Source: Treponemataceae bacterium
Lineage (GTDB): Bacteria; Spirochaetota; Spirochaetia; Treponematales; Treponemataceae
Direction of reading: 5' to 3'
DNA: 64,000 nucleotides
Assembly (NCBI GenBank): GCA_024680915.1
Contig: JAILBN010000097.1
Span: 1 to 64,000, forward strand
Positions within the stretch are counted from its first letter, which is position 1, and the number at the start of each line of letters is the position of its first letter. Positions 33,009 to 42,634 of the stretch are shown here, piece after piece. The position numbers were made by a program, and so were the translations under genes. The notes beneath the pieces were generated by a model. That model was not told where the DNA came from and ran no database searches. It saw nothing but the letters and a program-made list of their open reading frames with translations.

Positions 33009-35936
33009 ATGTTAGATAATGGTAGAATGGTAAAAAAGTCTATCCTTTTGGTAGAACCAAGTGTTGATAACGAAAAAGCTCTCTCTTCCATAGTTTCTGC
33101 AAACTATGGAGTCGTGACTTCCTCTCCTGATGAAAGAACCTTGCTTTCCTTGCTGAGGGATAATTCTTTACACATTTCCGCAGCGATTATTGATATCGAG
33201 GTAGCCCTTCCTCTGCTGAAAATGATAAGATCCTTTTCTTCTTTTGATAAATTTCCTGTTCTTATCAGCATAGAAGATTCAGATATAGAAATTGAGGAAG
33301 AGCTTCTTGATTTAGATATTATAGACTTCCTTAAGAAGCCCTTCAATGCCCGCCGTGTCCTGAACCGCCTGAAAACCGCCTTGAGACTGTATGAAGCTGA
33401 TAAGACAATTGATGAGCTTGAGAGAGATGAGCTCACCAGTCTTTATACCCGTACGGCTTTTCTACGTAAAGCCGAGCATATGAGGGATTCCAACCCTGAT
33501 AAGAATTATTGTGTGGTCGGCTTCGATTTTGATAATTTCAAGTCATCAAACTCTTTGTATGGTGAGGAAAAATGTGATGAATTCCTGGCTTTCACCGGCC
33601 AAAAACTGAAAATGACCATGCCTAATGGTATTGCAGGCCGTTTCGGTGGAGACCAGTTTATTCTTTTTTATGAATATAAGGATTTTGTGGATGAGGAAAA
33701 GATAGGGCGTATAAGCAGCGCTATTCTGGAGGCTGCTCCGGTTCCTCATCAGATTGTGAAAATCGGTATTTATGCTCCTGTGGATCCTGATCTGGAATTC
33801 GTCGTCTGTTGTGACAGAGCTTTTCTTGCTATACGTGAGATAAAAGGAATCTACGGTAAGAATGTCTCCTTTTATGAAGACAGGCTTCATAATCAGCTGC
33901 TCAGTGAGCAGAGAATTGTGGAGACTATGGAGAAGGCTCTTGAGGAAGGTCAGTTCCAGATATTCTATCAGCCCAAGCACGAGACCATAACTTGTAAAAT
34001 CGCAGGCGCGGAGGCTCTTGTCCGCTGGAATCATCCTGAATACGGGCTTATGCTGCCAGGGCTTTTTATCCCCATCTTCGAGAAAAACGGATTCATAACC
34101 AAGCTGGATACCTTCATAATACGCCGTGTCTGTATGGACATAAAGCGTTGGCAGGAGAAGGGGCTTCCTGTAGTTCCTGTTTCCGTGAATATTTCACGAA
34201 GGGACTTCATGGAGCAGGATTGTTTCGAGAAACACATAGAGATGATTGACAGCTACGGAATTCCCCATGAGTTGCTGCATCTTGAGGTTACGGAATCCCT
34301 GTACTCCGAGAACACGGAGATAATAGCGTCAAAGGTAAAAAAGGCCCAGGATTCTGGCTTCCTGATAGAAATGGATGATTTCGGGGCAGGTTATTCATCC
34401 CTGGGGCTCCTTTCAAGTTTCTCCCTTGATGTTCTTAAGCTTGATATAAGCTTTGTGCGCAACATCACTCTTAATGAAATAGTAATAGAGAATGTAATAA
34501 AGATGGCTCATAGAATGGGGCTTCTTACCGTTGCTGAGGGGGCGGAGTCCTCTGATCAGGTCAAGACCCTGCGCAGCTTGGGCTGCGACCTTATACAGGG
34601 CTTCTATTTTTCTGAACCGCTTCCTGTTACTCTTTATGAGGACTACCTTTCCAAAAAAGACGTGATGACAGGAAGGAAGAATGTTGATTCCAAATCCAGG
34701 GGAAAAGAATTTTCTTTGCTGAGTGAGACAATGCTCATGGCTGCCAACGAGGTGGCCGAAGGTATTCCCGGCGGATTTTTCTCCTATCATGCGGATGAGG
34801 GCATGGAGATTATCTCCTTCAACGGTGAGTTGATGAATATGTACGAATGCGAATCCGCAGAGGAATTCCGCGAGTATACTGGCAATTCTTTCCGTGGTTT
34901 TGTCCTGGATGATGATTTCCCCAGAGTCCAAGAGAGCATTCATAAGCAGATAGCTGGCGGAAGCGACTTAAATTACGTTGAGTACAGGCTTCGCACTAAA
35001 AATGGTGGTATAAGGAACGTAAGATATTTCGGAAGATTCGTCCGTACGAAAAAATACGGTGACATTTTCTATGTATTTGTGAATGATATTACGGATGAGG
35101 AAATCCGCAGGATAATCGCCGAGGAAGACAGATTGAAAAAGATTGAGTTCCAAAGATCTGCGGAGCTGGCGGAATCAGCCAACAAGGCAAAGAATATCTT
35201 CATGTACAATATAGCGAAAGATATCCTTCCTCCTATCAAGAAAATAATCGAATATACTGAAAGTATAGAGAATAACCTGAATGATGCTGATATGATACGG
35301 CAGAGCCTTAAGGGCGCCAAACGGTCCGAGGAGCTTATGCTGGGGTTCATGAGCAATATCTTCGAGTTCGCCCAGATAGAGAACGGGGAGCTTAAGCTTA
35401 CTGAGTTTCCCACCGATGTTACCGACGCTATTATGAGGACTTACGCTCTCTTCGAGGATGCGGCGAAGACAAAGGGTGTTGAGGTGGAATTCTGGTCGGA
35501 TATAAAGCATCCCTACATATATCAGGATTTAGCCCATACATCCAATGTGGTCCTTAATATTATATCGAATGCTCTTAAGTACACTCCTCCGGGTGGAAAA
35601 ATAAGATTCGGCCTGCGGCAGAAAGAGGGCAGGAATGATGACGAATGCATTATGGAGTTCATCTGTGAGGATAATGGAATTGGAATTTCCAAGGAATTCC
35701 TGCCTTTTATCTGCAAAAGCTTTACCCGGGAGGATAATGAGATCAACAGGCAGAAACCAAGTGCAGGTCTCGGACTGAACATAGCCAGTTCTCTTTTGTT
35801 CCTTATGCATGGAAGCATTGATATTCAAAGTGAGAAAGGGAAGGGCACTACAGTAAGGACCTCTCAGCCTCATCGTTATGCAAGATACGAAGATATAGTG
35901 ACCAACACCACTCTTACAGATAACATGAATGAATAG
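33009..35936 (+). CDS. Receiver-GGDEF-EAL-PAS-HATPase c-di-GMP signalling protein
   Basis: A 975-residue soluble five-domain protein. Receiver (about 10-130) with Asp in AAIIDIEVALP and Lys in FLKKPF. GGDEF domain (about 140-290) with a degenerate GGDQF, so cyclase activity is unlikely. EAL domain (about 310-555) that keeps the catalytic set: EALVRW, NISRRDF, LEVTES, MDDFGAGYSS, LKLDISF, AEGAES, QGFYFSEP; phosphodiesterase activity is expected. PAS (about 585-695). Then a HisKA-like helix reading AKNIFMYNIAKDILPPIKK where the S-H-E-x-R-T-P box should be, so the phospho-acceptor His is lost. The HATPase that follows has intact N (NIISNALKYTPPGG), G1 (EDNGIGIS) and G2 (GLGLNIA) boxes. Start could also be ATG 33027. 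Confidence 0.9.
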   Translation: MLDNGRMVKKSILLVEPSVDNEKALSSIVSANYGVVTSSPDERTLLSLLRDNSLHISAAIIDIEVALPLLKMIRSFSSFDKFPVLISIEDSDIEIEEELLDLDIIDFLKKPFNARRVLNRLKTALRLYEADKTIDELERDELTSLYTRTAFLRKAEHMRDSNPDKNYCVVGFDFDNFKSSNSLYGEEKCDEFLAFTGQKLKMTMPNGIAGRFGGDQFILFYEYKDFVDEEKIGRISSAILEAAPVPHQIVKIGIYAPVDPDLEFVVCCDRAFLAIREIKGIYGKNVSFYEDRLHNQLLSEQRIVETMEKALEEGQFQIFYQPKHETITCKIAGAEALVRWNHPEYGLMLPGLFIPIFEKNGFITKLDTFIIRRVCMDIKRWQEKGLPVVPVSVNISRRDFMEQDCFEKHIEMIDSYGIPHELLHLEVTESLYSENTEIIASKVKKAQDSGFLIEMDDFGAGYSSLGLLSSFSLDVLKLDISFVRNITLNEIVIENVIKMAHRMGLLTVAEGAESSDQVKTLRSLGCDLIQGFYFSEPLPVTLYEDYLSKKDVMTGRKNVDSKSRGKEFSLLSETMLMAANEVAEGIPGGFFSYHADEGMEIISFNGELMNMYECESAEEFREYTGNSFRGFVLDDDFPRVQESIHKQIAGGSDLNYVEYRLRTKNGGIRNVRYFGRFVRTKKYGDIFYVFVNDITDEEIRRIIAEEDRLKKIEFQRSAELAESANKAKNIFMYNIAKDILPPIKKIIEYTESIENNLNDADMIRQSLKGAKRSEELMLGFMSNIFEFAQIENGELKLTEFPTDVTDAIMRTYALFEDAAKTKGVEVEFWSDIKHPYIYQDLAHTSNVVLNIISNALKYTPPGGKIRFGLRQKEGRNDDECIMEFICEDNGIGISKEFLPFICKSFTREDNEINRQKPSAGLGLNIASSLLFLMHGSIDIQSEKGKGTTVRTSQPHRYARYEDIVTNTTLTDNMNE

Positions 35937-36003
35937 CCCTTCTCGTGCTTGAAGCTCCTTCTTTACAAATTTCTTTCTTGATGTATGCTTTCAACAGCAG
36001 CTA

Positions 36004-36032
36004 TTGAGATTCCTTCCCTCTATTGATAGAAT
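36004..36032 (+). promoter_or_regulatory. Promoter of cysteine desulfurase gene, leaderless-type
   Basis: TTGAGA, 17 bp, TAGAAT, eight bases, GTG at 36041. No Shine-Dalgarno. Confidence 0.5.
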
Positions 36033-36040
36033 GCAATCCT

Positions 36041-37225
36041 GTGAATGATTTTATGACGAGTGATTTGAAAGAACGATATTTTGACTGGGCTGCGACAGCC
36101 CTGGCGGATGAAGCCATACTTAGAGATGCTCTGGAAGAGTCTCTGTCGGCAGGGGCGAATCCTTCCAGTGTCCATGGCGAAGGACTAAAGGCACGTCATT
36201 CCTTTGAGGAGGCACGTACACGATGTGCGAAAGTCCTGGGGGTGAAGCCCGATTCAATAATTTTTACATCCGGGGGCACTGAAAGTGACCAGCTTCCTAT
36301 TCTGTCTTTGCTCCGGCGGCCTCAGAAGGGGAGTATCCTTATCAGTGCGATAGAGCACCCGGCAGTGTCCGCCCAGGCCGAGCTTATGAAGAATTGCGGC
36401 TGGCGCCTTATTACAGCTCCCTGTGACAAATATGGTATAGTCACTCCTGAAGCCGTTGTTTCCCGTATAGAAGATGACACTGCATTAGTATGTGTAATGG
36501 CTGTGAACAATGAGACCGGAGCTATTCAGCCTGTTTACAGAATAGCGGACGCTCTGGCAGAGCACTGCCGGGGGAAACGCCGCCCCAAGTTTCATGTAGA
36601 TGCAGTCCAGGCCGCCGGAAAAATACCTTTCGAGCTTTCCTATCCTGGAATAGATACTGCCGCCATAAGCGCCCACAAGCTTTGTGGTCCCCGGGGAATA
36701 GGAATCCTTTACATGAAAGATCGTTTCGAGCCCTTCCTTAAAGGTGGCGGGCAGGAAAAGGGGATAAGAAGCGGTACGGAGAATCTTTTCGGAGCTCTGG
36801 CTATGGCAGCCTGCCTTGAGAAGTATTATATAAGACCGGGAAGCGGGAAAGAGGAAATGCTTGCTGAGGAAGAGAAAAGTACTGCTGCCTTTATTGATAA
36901 GCTTAAGACTCTTTCCTGCTGCACACTGGTCCCTGAGGACAGGAATCTCTGTGACAGCCGCTTTGCTCCCGGGGTAGTGCAGGCTTCTTTCAAGAATATT
37001 CCTGGGGAAGTTATGGTCCGGGCTTTGAGTGAGAAGGGCTTTTTTATTTCTACAGGCTCTGCCTGTTCCTCGAGGAAGAACGGCAGACCGGTCCTTGCTG
37101 CTATGGGGATAAAGGGAGAAGTCGCGGCAAATGCCGTCCGCTTCTCCTTCAGCTGTCATTCAACAGATGAAGGCAGGGACAGACTTTTCGCTGCAGTAAG
37201 GGAAATCTCTTCCCTTTTTAATTGA
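36041..37225 (+). CDS. Cysteine desulfurase, NifS/IscS family
   Basis: PLP enzyme that removes sulfur from cysteine for Fe-S clusters or tRNA thiolation. N-terminal YFDWAATA, substrate-site SGGTESDQLPI, DAVQAAGKIP, PLP-lysine in SAHKLCGPRG and the persulfide cysteine in FISTGSACSSRKNGRPVL are all present; the short Cys loop is of the IscS/NifS (class I) type. About 394 residues. The start is uncertain: GTG 36041 matches the promoter spacing, ATG 36053 gives a slightly shorter protein, and the track TTG lies within the -10 region. No iscU or iscR is adjacent. It converges on the CBM48-like gene with a three-base gap. Confidence 0.9.
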   Translation: MNDFMTSDLKERYFDWAATALADEAILRDALEESLSAGANPSSVHGEGLKARHSFEEARTRCAKVLGVKPDSIIFTSGGTESDQLPILSLLRRPQKGSILISAIEHPAVSAQAELMKNCGWRLITAPCDKYGIVTPEAVVSRIEDDTALVCVMAVNNETGAIQPVYRIADALAEHCRGKRRPKFHVDAVQAAGKIPFELSYPGIDTAAISAHKLCGPRGIGILYMKDRFEPFLKGGGQEKGIRSGTENLFGALAMAACLEKYYIRPGSGKEEMLAEEEKSTAAFIDKLKTLSCCTLVPEDRNLCDSRFAPGVVQASFKNIPGEVMVRALSEKGFFISTGSACSSRKNGRPVLAAMGIKGEVAANAVRFSFSCHSTDEGRDRLFAAVREISSLFN

Positions 37226-37228
37226 CTT

Positions 37229-37933
37229 TTAATTGACGGTTATGACGGATGCTATCCTGCCTTCCGGTGTGTAGACTTTTGCGGGATTCGTCCCGTCAAG
37301 AATAGGGACAAGTCCTTCGTAGAAGCAGTAGTAGTAGGTACCGGAGGGAAGGGGAAGCTCCAGCTCATAGTGACCGGGGCTTGTCTCTTTCATGTAGTAT
37401 ATGAATGAATCCCAGTTGGAGAAAGTACCTGAAAGTCTGACTGTACGTCCCGGGTCAGAGTTGTGGATGAAAGTCACTTTGTCATTTTTCTTCTCTGTCT
37501 TTATGGGAGTCATGTTTCCGTAACGAACTTCTGAGACATATGTTCCGCTTTCAAAGCTGAACTCTTTCTCTGGATTCTGGGGGTCTGTGGTCCAAAGCCC
37601 GTCGAATATCATTCTGTATTCAATACCAGTGCTGTTGACGGGAATCTCAAGAATATAAAAAAGTACTGAGCCTCTGGGATTACTGTCATAGTCATAGAAA
37701 ACAAGTCTTTCTAGTGAGTGGATGGTCCTGTAGTCCTCAAAATCAAAGGCTATTCCCGTGAATCTGTGATTGTCCTCTGCAGTGAAGACAATGTATTTAT
37801 CCGCTATGTAGGGTTCTCCTGCTTCCTTGATACCTGTCCTTATGGTGTCCAGTGTATACTTGTTGTCCTCCTGAGCATAGAGACAGCATATAGTCAAGGC
37901 TGCAAGAAGCAGAAATAAAAAGAGACGTTTCAT
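37229..37933 (-). CDS. Secreted protein with CBM48/AMPK-like glycogen-binding domain
   Basis: A 234-residue exported protein. ATG at 37933 follows GAGG by seven bases and starts a signal peptide MKRLFLFLLLAALTICCLYAQ; cysteines in ICCLYAQ could also make it a lipoprotein, though the match is weak. The C-terminal 75 residues (TFIHNSDPGRTVRLSGTFSNWD...YYYCFYEGLVPILDGTN) form an early-set beta sandwich of the CBM48/glycogen-recognition type. The central region is of unknown fold. No enzyme domain is present. Possibly an envelope carbohydrate-binding protein. Confidence 0.8.
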   Translation of the reverse strand: MKRLFLFLLLAALTICCLYAQEDNKYTLDTIRTGIKEAGEPYIADKYIVFTAEDNHRFTGIAFDFEDYRTIHSLERLVFYDYDSNPRGSVLFYILEIPVNSTGIEYRMIFDGLWTTDPQNPEKEFSFESGTYVSEVRYGNMTPIKTEKKNDKVTFIHNSDPGRTVRLSGTFSNWDSFIYYMKETSPGHYELELPLPSGTYYYCFYEGLVPILDGTNPAKVYTPEGRIASVITVN

Positions 37934-38091
37934 ATCATTTCCTCTATCGGAAAAATCAGTCTTCTGGTTGAGCGCAAAAAAACTTTTTCTGCCCTGGGCA
38001 GATAGCCTTGCACTATGATACTCTGTGTAGTACAAAAGGCTTAAGGAGGGTAAAAAAAACTCCGATTATTGAATGGTAAGCTTTGTATTAC

Positions 38092-38120
38092 TTGTTATTT
38101 CGAATAGAGTGGGATACAAT
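38092..38120 (+). promoter_or_regulatory. Promoter of FlcA-like gene, leaderless-type
   Basis: TTGTTA, 17 bp, TACAAT, eight bases (CAAGAAAA), ATG at 38129. Confidence 0.55.
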
Positions 38121-38128
38121 CAAGAAAA

Positions 38129-41100
38129 ATGCCCGGAATGAAACAGCTGAAGAAATTCAGCGATGATATCACACAGCTTGGAAAAGAACTCATACGCCGC
38201 CAGGAAAAGGGGGAAACCTTTCCCCATGTCGATTTCCCAAAAGGAATATCAGATGCCGATGATTCCGATGACTTCGTGTTCGGACTTCCTGTCACGAACC
38301 CGTCACAGTCAGGGGGAAGCTCTAGTCCTGCTTCTGAAGATTCAGCAGGTGCTCCTGACGATGCCTCCATCTCTGTAGACGACATCCTGGGCGCCTCTGG
38401 AGCTTCGAATTCAGGAGAGGAAGAGCAGGAGTTCGATATAGAAGCCTTGCTGGCAGAGGCCCGGGGTGAAACTCCTGCTCCTGCAAAAGAGAATTCCCCC
38501 GCTGCCGATGCAGCCATACCTTTCGGCAGTCAAGACTCTGTTCCCTCTGCTTCTGACAATAATACTGTTCCAGACTTTTCAGCTGATAATCCCTTCTCTC
38601 TTCCGGGTATGAGTCTGGACAACCCATCTGAGGTACCTGATATTGATGCACTTCTTTCCGGTTTTGCAGATGATGTTGATACTCCTGATTTGAATCTGAA
38701 TGATAATCCAGCTTCCGAACCAGAACCTGATGATATCCTCAATACCCTTGCGACATCTGATTTTTCTTCTGCCGGGAAGTTTTCTGAAGCAAATCTTACT
38801 GATGGAGAGGATTTCTCTTCTGAGCCCAGTGAGTCTGATTTTGAAGTTCAGGCTGCCGATGATGGCCAGAATGATTTAGGAAACCTGTTCGCAGGGCTGG
38901 ATTTGCCAGATACAGCCAGCTCTGAGCCTGAGCTTTCTGCTCCTGCTGGGGAAGCGGCTGCTGCAGACAATTCTGGTTTTACGGAAGATTTTTCTCTGCC
39001 GGATTTTGACCTGCCTCCTGTTGATGAAGGCGGTAGAGATTCTATAGATACATCTGCAGATATTCTTGCAGATGTTCCTGCCCCGGATACTTCCCCTGCA
39101 GGGGATATCCCAGATTTTGGGCTTGATGATGATATTTTCAAGACTCCCCTTGAGCCTGAGACTGCTTCGGAAGCTGCTCCGGTCTCTTCTGATGAGCCTG
39201 CAATCCCTTCTTCCCCGGAAGATACGTCATCCTCCGATGATTTTAATTTTGATCTGCCTGATTTTGATGCACCCTCTATGGATACAGGGGATGCTGCCTC
39301 TTCTGGAAGTGATTTTGACATTTCTTCTATGGAAATGCCTGACTCCGTCTCTGATTTCGACATGCCTCTTCCTGATGCAGCTACGGCAGCGGCTTCTGAT
39401 GAAGATGACTTATTCGCAACTCCGTCAACTTCCTCATCTTCTTCTGGCGGTGGGCTTTCGCTGTCCGTAGATTCTGAACCTGAAAGCGGCAGCTTTGAGC
39501 TGCCACCCCTTGATGATCCCTTTGCAATACCTCCTGGAGGAGATTTCTCTTCTACAGATTCTGCTTCTCCTTCAGATGATTCCTCCTCTTTTGAAATGCC
39601 TGAGGCTCCGGATTTCGGGGAGATGAGCGAATTTTCTATGAATACGCCTGAGATCTCCGGGGATACAGGTTCTTTTGATTCTATCGACAATGATTTCTCT
39701 ATTCCCGGTTTTTCTGGGGATTCTGATTTTGACCTTATTCCTCCAGAGATCACAGAAAATAAAACTACAACAAGTCAAAAAGTTGAGACTAAAACAGGAA
39801 GAAAAAGAAAACAAAAAGCAGTAAGAGAAAAAAATGAGCTTACGGAGGAAGAGTACGACAGCTTCAAGAAGAGCCTGAAGGATTATCCTCTTAATCTCCG
39901 CATAGCATTGCAGGAGATAATCGTCAATCCGGATTTTACTGAAGAACCGATAATGAAAGTTATCGATATGGTGATCGGTAAGACCCCGGCGCGTACTCTG
40001 GCGAATTATCTCGAAAAAGAAAGCCTTGTGGATTATGCGATTCCCGTTCCGGCGAATTACGAGAAACGTACCGTCGCCGAGTACGAGGAATACAAGAAAT
40101 CCCTTGAATACCGTCTGAAAAACCGGATAATCCCCATTGCCATAATCAGTGTGGTTTCCGTTCTTTTCATATGGCTTTTCTCCTTCCTTATAGCTCGTTT
40201 CGTTGTCCGTCCTGTAAAGGCTGAGATGCTTTATAAGGAAGGATATACTCTTATTGAGAACGGCCTCTATCCTCAGTCAGAAGTTAAATTCAATGAGGCT
40301 GTATATTATAAAGCAAAGAAAAACTGGTTCTATGAGTATGCCAGGTCATATTGTGACAATAAACAGTATGAAAGGGCAGGAAAAATGTATGAGCGGCTTA
40401 TAGAGAGCTATGATTACGAGAAGAAGGCTGGCCTTGAATATGCCAGGATGGAGCTTGATGAGCTTTCGGACTATGGCAAGGCTGAAGAAATAACAAGAAG
40501 ATATGTGCTTGACCATCATATAAACGATGCGGATGGAATGCTTCTTCTTGGAGATATCTACCTAGACTGGGCTACGAACAGTGACAGTTCCAAATTCGAG
40601 GATGCCCGCATCGCCTATGCTGATCTTATGGCTGTTCATGGGCAGAATGATCAGTATCTTTCCAGGATGATGCGTTATTTCATAAGGACAGATCAAATTC
40701 GTGAGGTTCTCCCGTTAAAGAGTTATTTCTATCCCCGTCTTGAGAAGGAGCCTCTTGAGGATCAGGATCTTGTGGAGCTGAGTGGTTATCTGCTTGATAA
40801 ACAGTTCGGTTACCTTGCTCCTGCTGATGAATTCCTCCGCAGTTCCATCGAGGATGTCAGGGATCTGTTGGAAAAAGCTGTTATTAATGCTCCTGAGATT
40901 CCTGAGGCTACTTATAACCTTGGACGTTATTTCGTGGAGAATGGGAATAATGAGGCCGCTATGGCTATCCTTCAGGAGTCTCTCGGGGTTTTTGATTCAG
41001 CAGGAAAAAGGACTCATGACCGGATCCTGCGCAATATAAATGCCTACAGGCTGATCGGTGAGCTTAAGGCTGATGCTCAGCAGTATCTTGATGCGGAGCA

Positions 41101-41836
41101 GATGTACGTCACAGGAATTGATATGTTCACGAGCGAGCAGAAAAGAAGCGGACTTGCCTCCGATGAGAATGTGGGTATCCTCTATTCTGATATAGCAGAT
41201 TTGGACTATTTTATTTCCGGTGATATGGATTCTGCCTTGATTAATTATCAGTATTCTGTTGATAATAACAACGATACTCCGTCTATCCGTTACAAGATGG
41301 GATATATCAATTATGTCAACGGAGACACCAGCGATGCCCTTGATTCATTTATAAAGACTATAACTGAGTTACCTGCAGAGCGTAATACTCTTTTTGCTCT
41401 GGGCAATACCTTGGTCATGAGGGACAGTTCTTCTGCCGCCCAAGGATACTACGAGAAGCTTATAGATATTCTGGACAGAGAAAAAGAAACGACAGGGGTT
41501 CTTTATCCCCAGCTTAGGGAAGAGCAGGGCAGCCTTGTTGAAATGTATATGAAAACTGCCAATAATCTTGGTGTGACTCTTTCCCGGCTGGCAAAGAGGA
41601 ATTCTGATAGTATGTATAATGCCCGAGCTATGAGCCTGCTTACAGAATCTACACGGGCATGGGATGCTTTGACCCGTAATCAGGCTACCATGATCAGACT
41701 TGAGGGAACTAACCTGGCAGCTCAGAATCTTAAGTATTTGACGGTTCCAAACAGTTCTTATGAGCCTGAAATATATACCTCCATTCCGAGAGTTCTTTAT
41801 GGAGAAAAAATGTTGAGTCAGCCCGATTTTGAATGA
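38129..41836 (+). CDS. Large TPR membrane protein, candidate periplasmic flagellar collar protein FlcA
   Basis: A 1235-residue protein in three parts. Residues 1-35 are basic/amphipathic (MPGMKQLKKFSDDITQLGKEL). Residues about 40-565 are low-complexity and very acidic, dominated by Asp, Ser, Pro, Glu and Phe with repeated DFxLPDFD-like short motifs. After a basic patch (TKTGRKRKQKAVREK) comes an ordered region and one membrane helix (IIPIAIISVVSVLFIWLFSFLIA, about 668-690). Residues about 700-1200 are TPR helices (EGYTLIENGLYPQSEVKFNEAVYYKAKK and similar), placed outside the cytoplasmic membrane. The N-terminal start, single helix and periplasmic TPRs fit spirochaete FlcA, which builds the collar around the periplasmic flagellar motor. 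That name rests on recollection, not a search. Confidence 0.65.
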   Translation: MPGMKQLKKFSDDITQLGKELIRRQEKGETFPHVDFPKGISDADDSDDFVFGLPVTNPSQSGGSSSPASEDSAGAPDDASISVDDILGASGASNSGEEEQEFDIEALLAEARGETPAPAKENSPAADAAIPFGSQDSVPSASDNNTVPDFSADNPFSLPGMSLDNPSEVPDIDALLSGFADDVDTPDLNLNDNPASEPEPDDILNTLATSDFSSAGKFSEANLTDGEDFSSEPSESDFEVQAADDGQNDLGNLFAGLDLPDTASSEPELSAPAGEAAAADNSGFTEDFSLPDFDLPPVDEGGRDSIDTSADILADVPAPDTSPAGDIPDFGLDDDIFKTPLEPETASEAAPVSSDEPAIPSSPEDTSSSDDFNFDLPDFDAPSMDTGDAASSGSDFDISSMEMPDSVSDFDMPLPDAATAAASDEDDLFATPSTSSSSSGGGLSLSVDSEPESGSFELPPLDDPFAIPPGGDFSSTDSASPSDDSSSFEMPEAPDFGEMSEFSMNTPEISGDTGSFDSIDNDFSIPGFSGDSDFDLIPPEITENKTTTSQKVETKTGRKRKQKAVREKNELTEEEYDSFKKSLKDYPLNLRIALQEIIVNPDFTEEPIMKVIDMVIGKTPARTLANYLEKESLVDYAIPVPANYEKRTVAEYEEYKKSLEYRLKNRIIPIAIISVVSVLFIWLFSFLIARFVVRPVKAEMLYKEGYTLIENGLYPQSEVKFNEAVYYKAKKNWFYEYARSYCDNKQYERAGKMYERLIESYDYEKKAGLEYARMELDELSDYGKAEEITRRYVLDHHINDADGMLLLGDIYLDWATNSDSSKFEDARIAYADLMAVHGQNDQYLSRMMRYFIRTDQIREVLPLKSYFYPRLEKEPLEDQDLVELSGYLLDKQFGYLAPADEFLRSSIEDVRDLLEKAVINAPEIPEATYNLGRYFVENGNNEAAMAILQESLGVFDSAGKRTHDRILRNINAYRLIGELKADAQQYLDAEQMYVTGIDMFTSEQKRSGLASDENVGILYSDIADLDYFISGDMDSALINYQYSVDNNNDTPSIRYKMGYINYVNGDTSDALDSFIKTITELPAERNTLFALGNTLVMRDSSSAAQGYYEKLIDILDREKETTGVLYPQLREEQGSLVEMYMKTANNLGVTLSRLAKRNSDSMYNARAMSLLTESTRAWDALTRNQATMIRLEGTNLAAQNLKYLTVPNSSYEPEIYTSIPRVLYGEKMLSQPDFE

Positions 41837-41877
41837 CGGTTTGAGCAGAGTATACTTCTTCTTCTGATGGTGATGCA

Positions 41878-42549
41878 ATGAAAAAGTTTATGGACAGAAT
41901 AAAAAAAATCAGACCGACAGGGTGCAGACTTTATGAGAGCGGGCTTGCCGGAATTGAGCAGCGAAAACGTTTCTATACTATAGCCAAAGAGTTGTTCAGA
42001 AAATTGATACACATGGGGACGGCTTTTGTTCCTCTGGTCCTATATTTTTCCAGGAGTCTTATAATATTCCTTCTTATAGCGGCTCTTGTGCTTTATTCCG
42101 CATCTGAGTTTCTCCGCCTTTCCGGCAAGACCGTTCCTGTAGTTTCTAAGATTACGGAAGCTGCCGCTCGTAAACGAGATTCCGATAAATTCGTTCTAGG
42201 GCCTGTAACCTTGTGCTTGGGTGTGCTTTCAACTGTCCTTATGTTCGACTTTAAGACCGCATCTGCCGGTATTTTCGCCCTTGCCTTCGGAGACGGTCTT
42301 GCCAGTCTTTCCGGAAAGTTCATGGGGCAGTGCGTAATTCCATTTACCCATGGAAAAACTGCGGCAGGAAGCCTGGCCTGTTTTATCGCCATCTTTATCT
42401 CTTCCTATGCGGTTTTCGGCTCATGTTCTTTGTCTTTGACAGTGGCTGCGGTCGGAATGCTGATAGAGCTGCTTCCACTCCGTGATTTTGATAATTTGCT
42501 TATTCCTCTGGCAGTATCGTCAGTTATTCGTTTCGGCCTCTTTTTTTGA
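41878..42549 (+). CDS. CTP-dependent lipid kinase (phytol/dolichol/diacylglycerol kinase family)
   Basis: A 223-residue membrane protein with five to six hydrophobic segments. Two family motifs stand out: RKLIHMGTAFVPL near the first helix and FGDGLASLSGKFMGQCVIPFTHGKTAAGSLACF, equivalent to the GDxxASxxGxxxG...KTxxGS signature of SEC59/VTE5/Dgk1 kinases, which use CTP. Likely role: recycling of a prenol or diacylglycerol in the envelope. It follows the FlcA-like gene by 41 bases with GGTGAT as a weak ribosome site and is probably co-transcribed. Confidence 0.82.
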   Translation: MKKFMDRIKKIRPTGCRLYESGLAGIEQRKRFYTIAKELFRKLIHMGTAFVPLVLYFSRSLIIFLLIAALVLYSASEFLRLSGKTVPVVSKITEAAARKRDSDKFVLGPVTLCLGVLSTVLMFDFKTASAGIFALAFGDGLASLSGKFMGQCVIPFTHGKTAAGSLACFIAIFISSYAVFGSCSLSLTVAAVGMLIELLPLRDFDNLLIPLAVSSVIRFGLFF

Positions 42550-42634
42550 AAAAGCACAAGGGTAAAATTGAAGGTGCCCCAAGGATTTGGAGCAAGTTTT
42601 GAAGGTATGCTTCAGGACTCTGTTTCCAAAGTTT

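Noticed and set aside
36023-36040. TTG start of the cysteine desulfurase
   Set aside because: The triplet is inside the spacer/-10 region of a promoter; GTG 36041 or ATG 36053 fit better.
38848-39753. 301-aa Ser/Gly/Glu-rich minus-strand ORF
   Set aside because: Antisense of the low-complexity acidic region of the FlcA-like gene.
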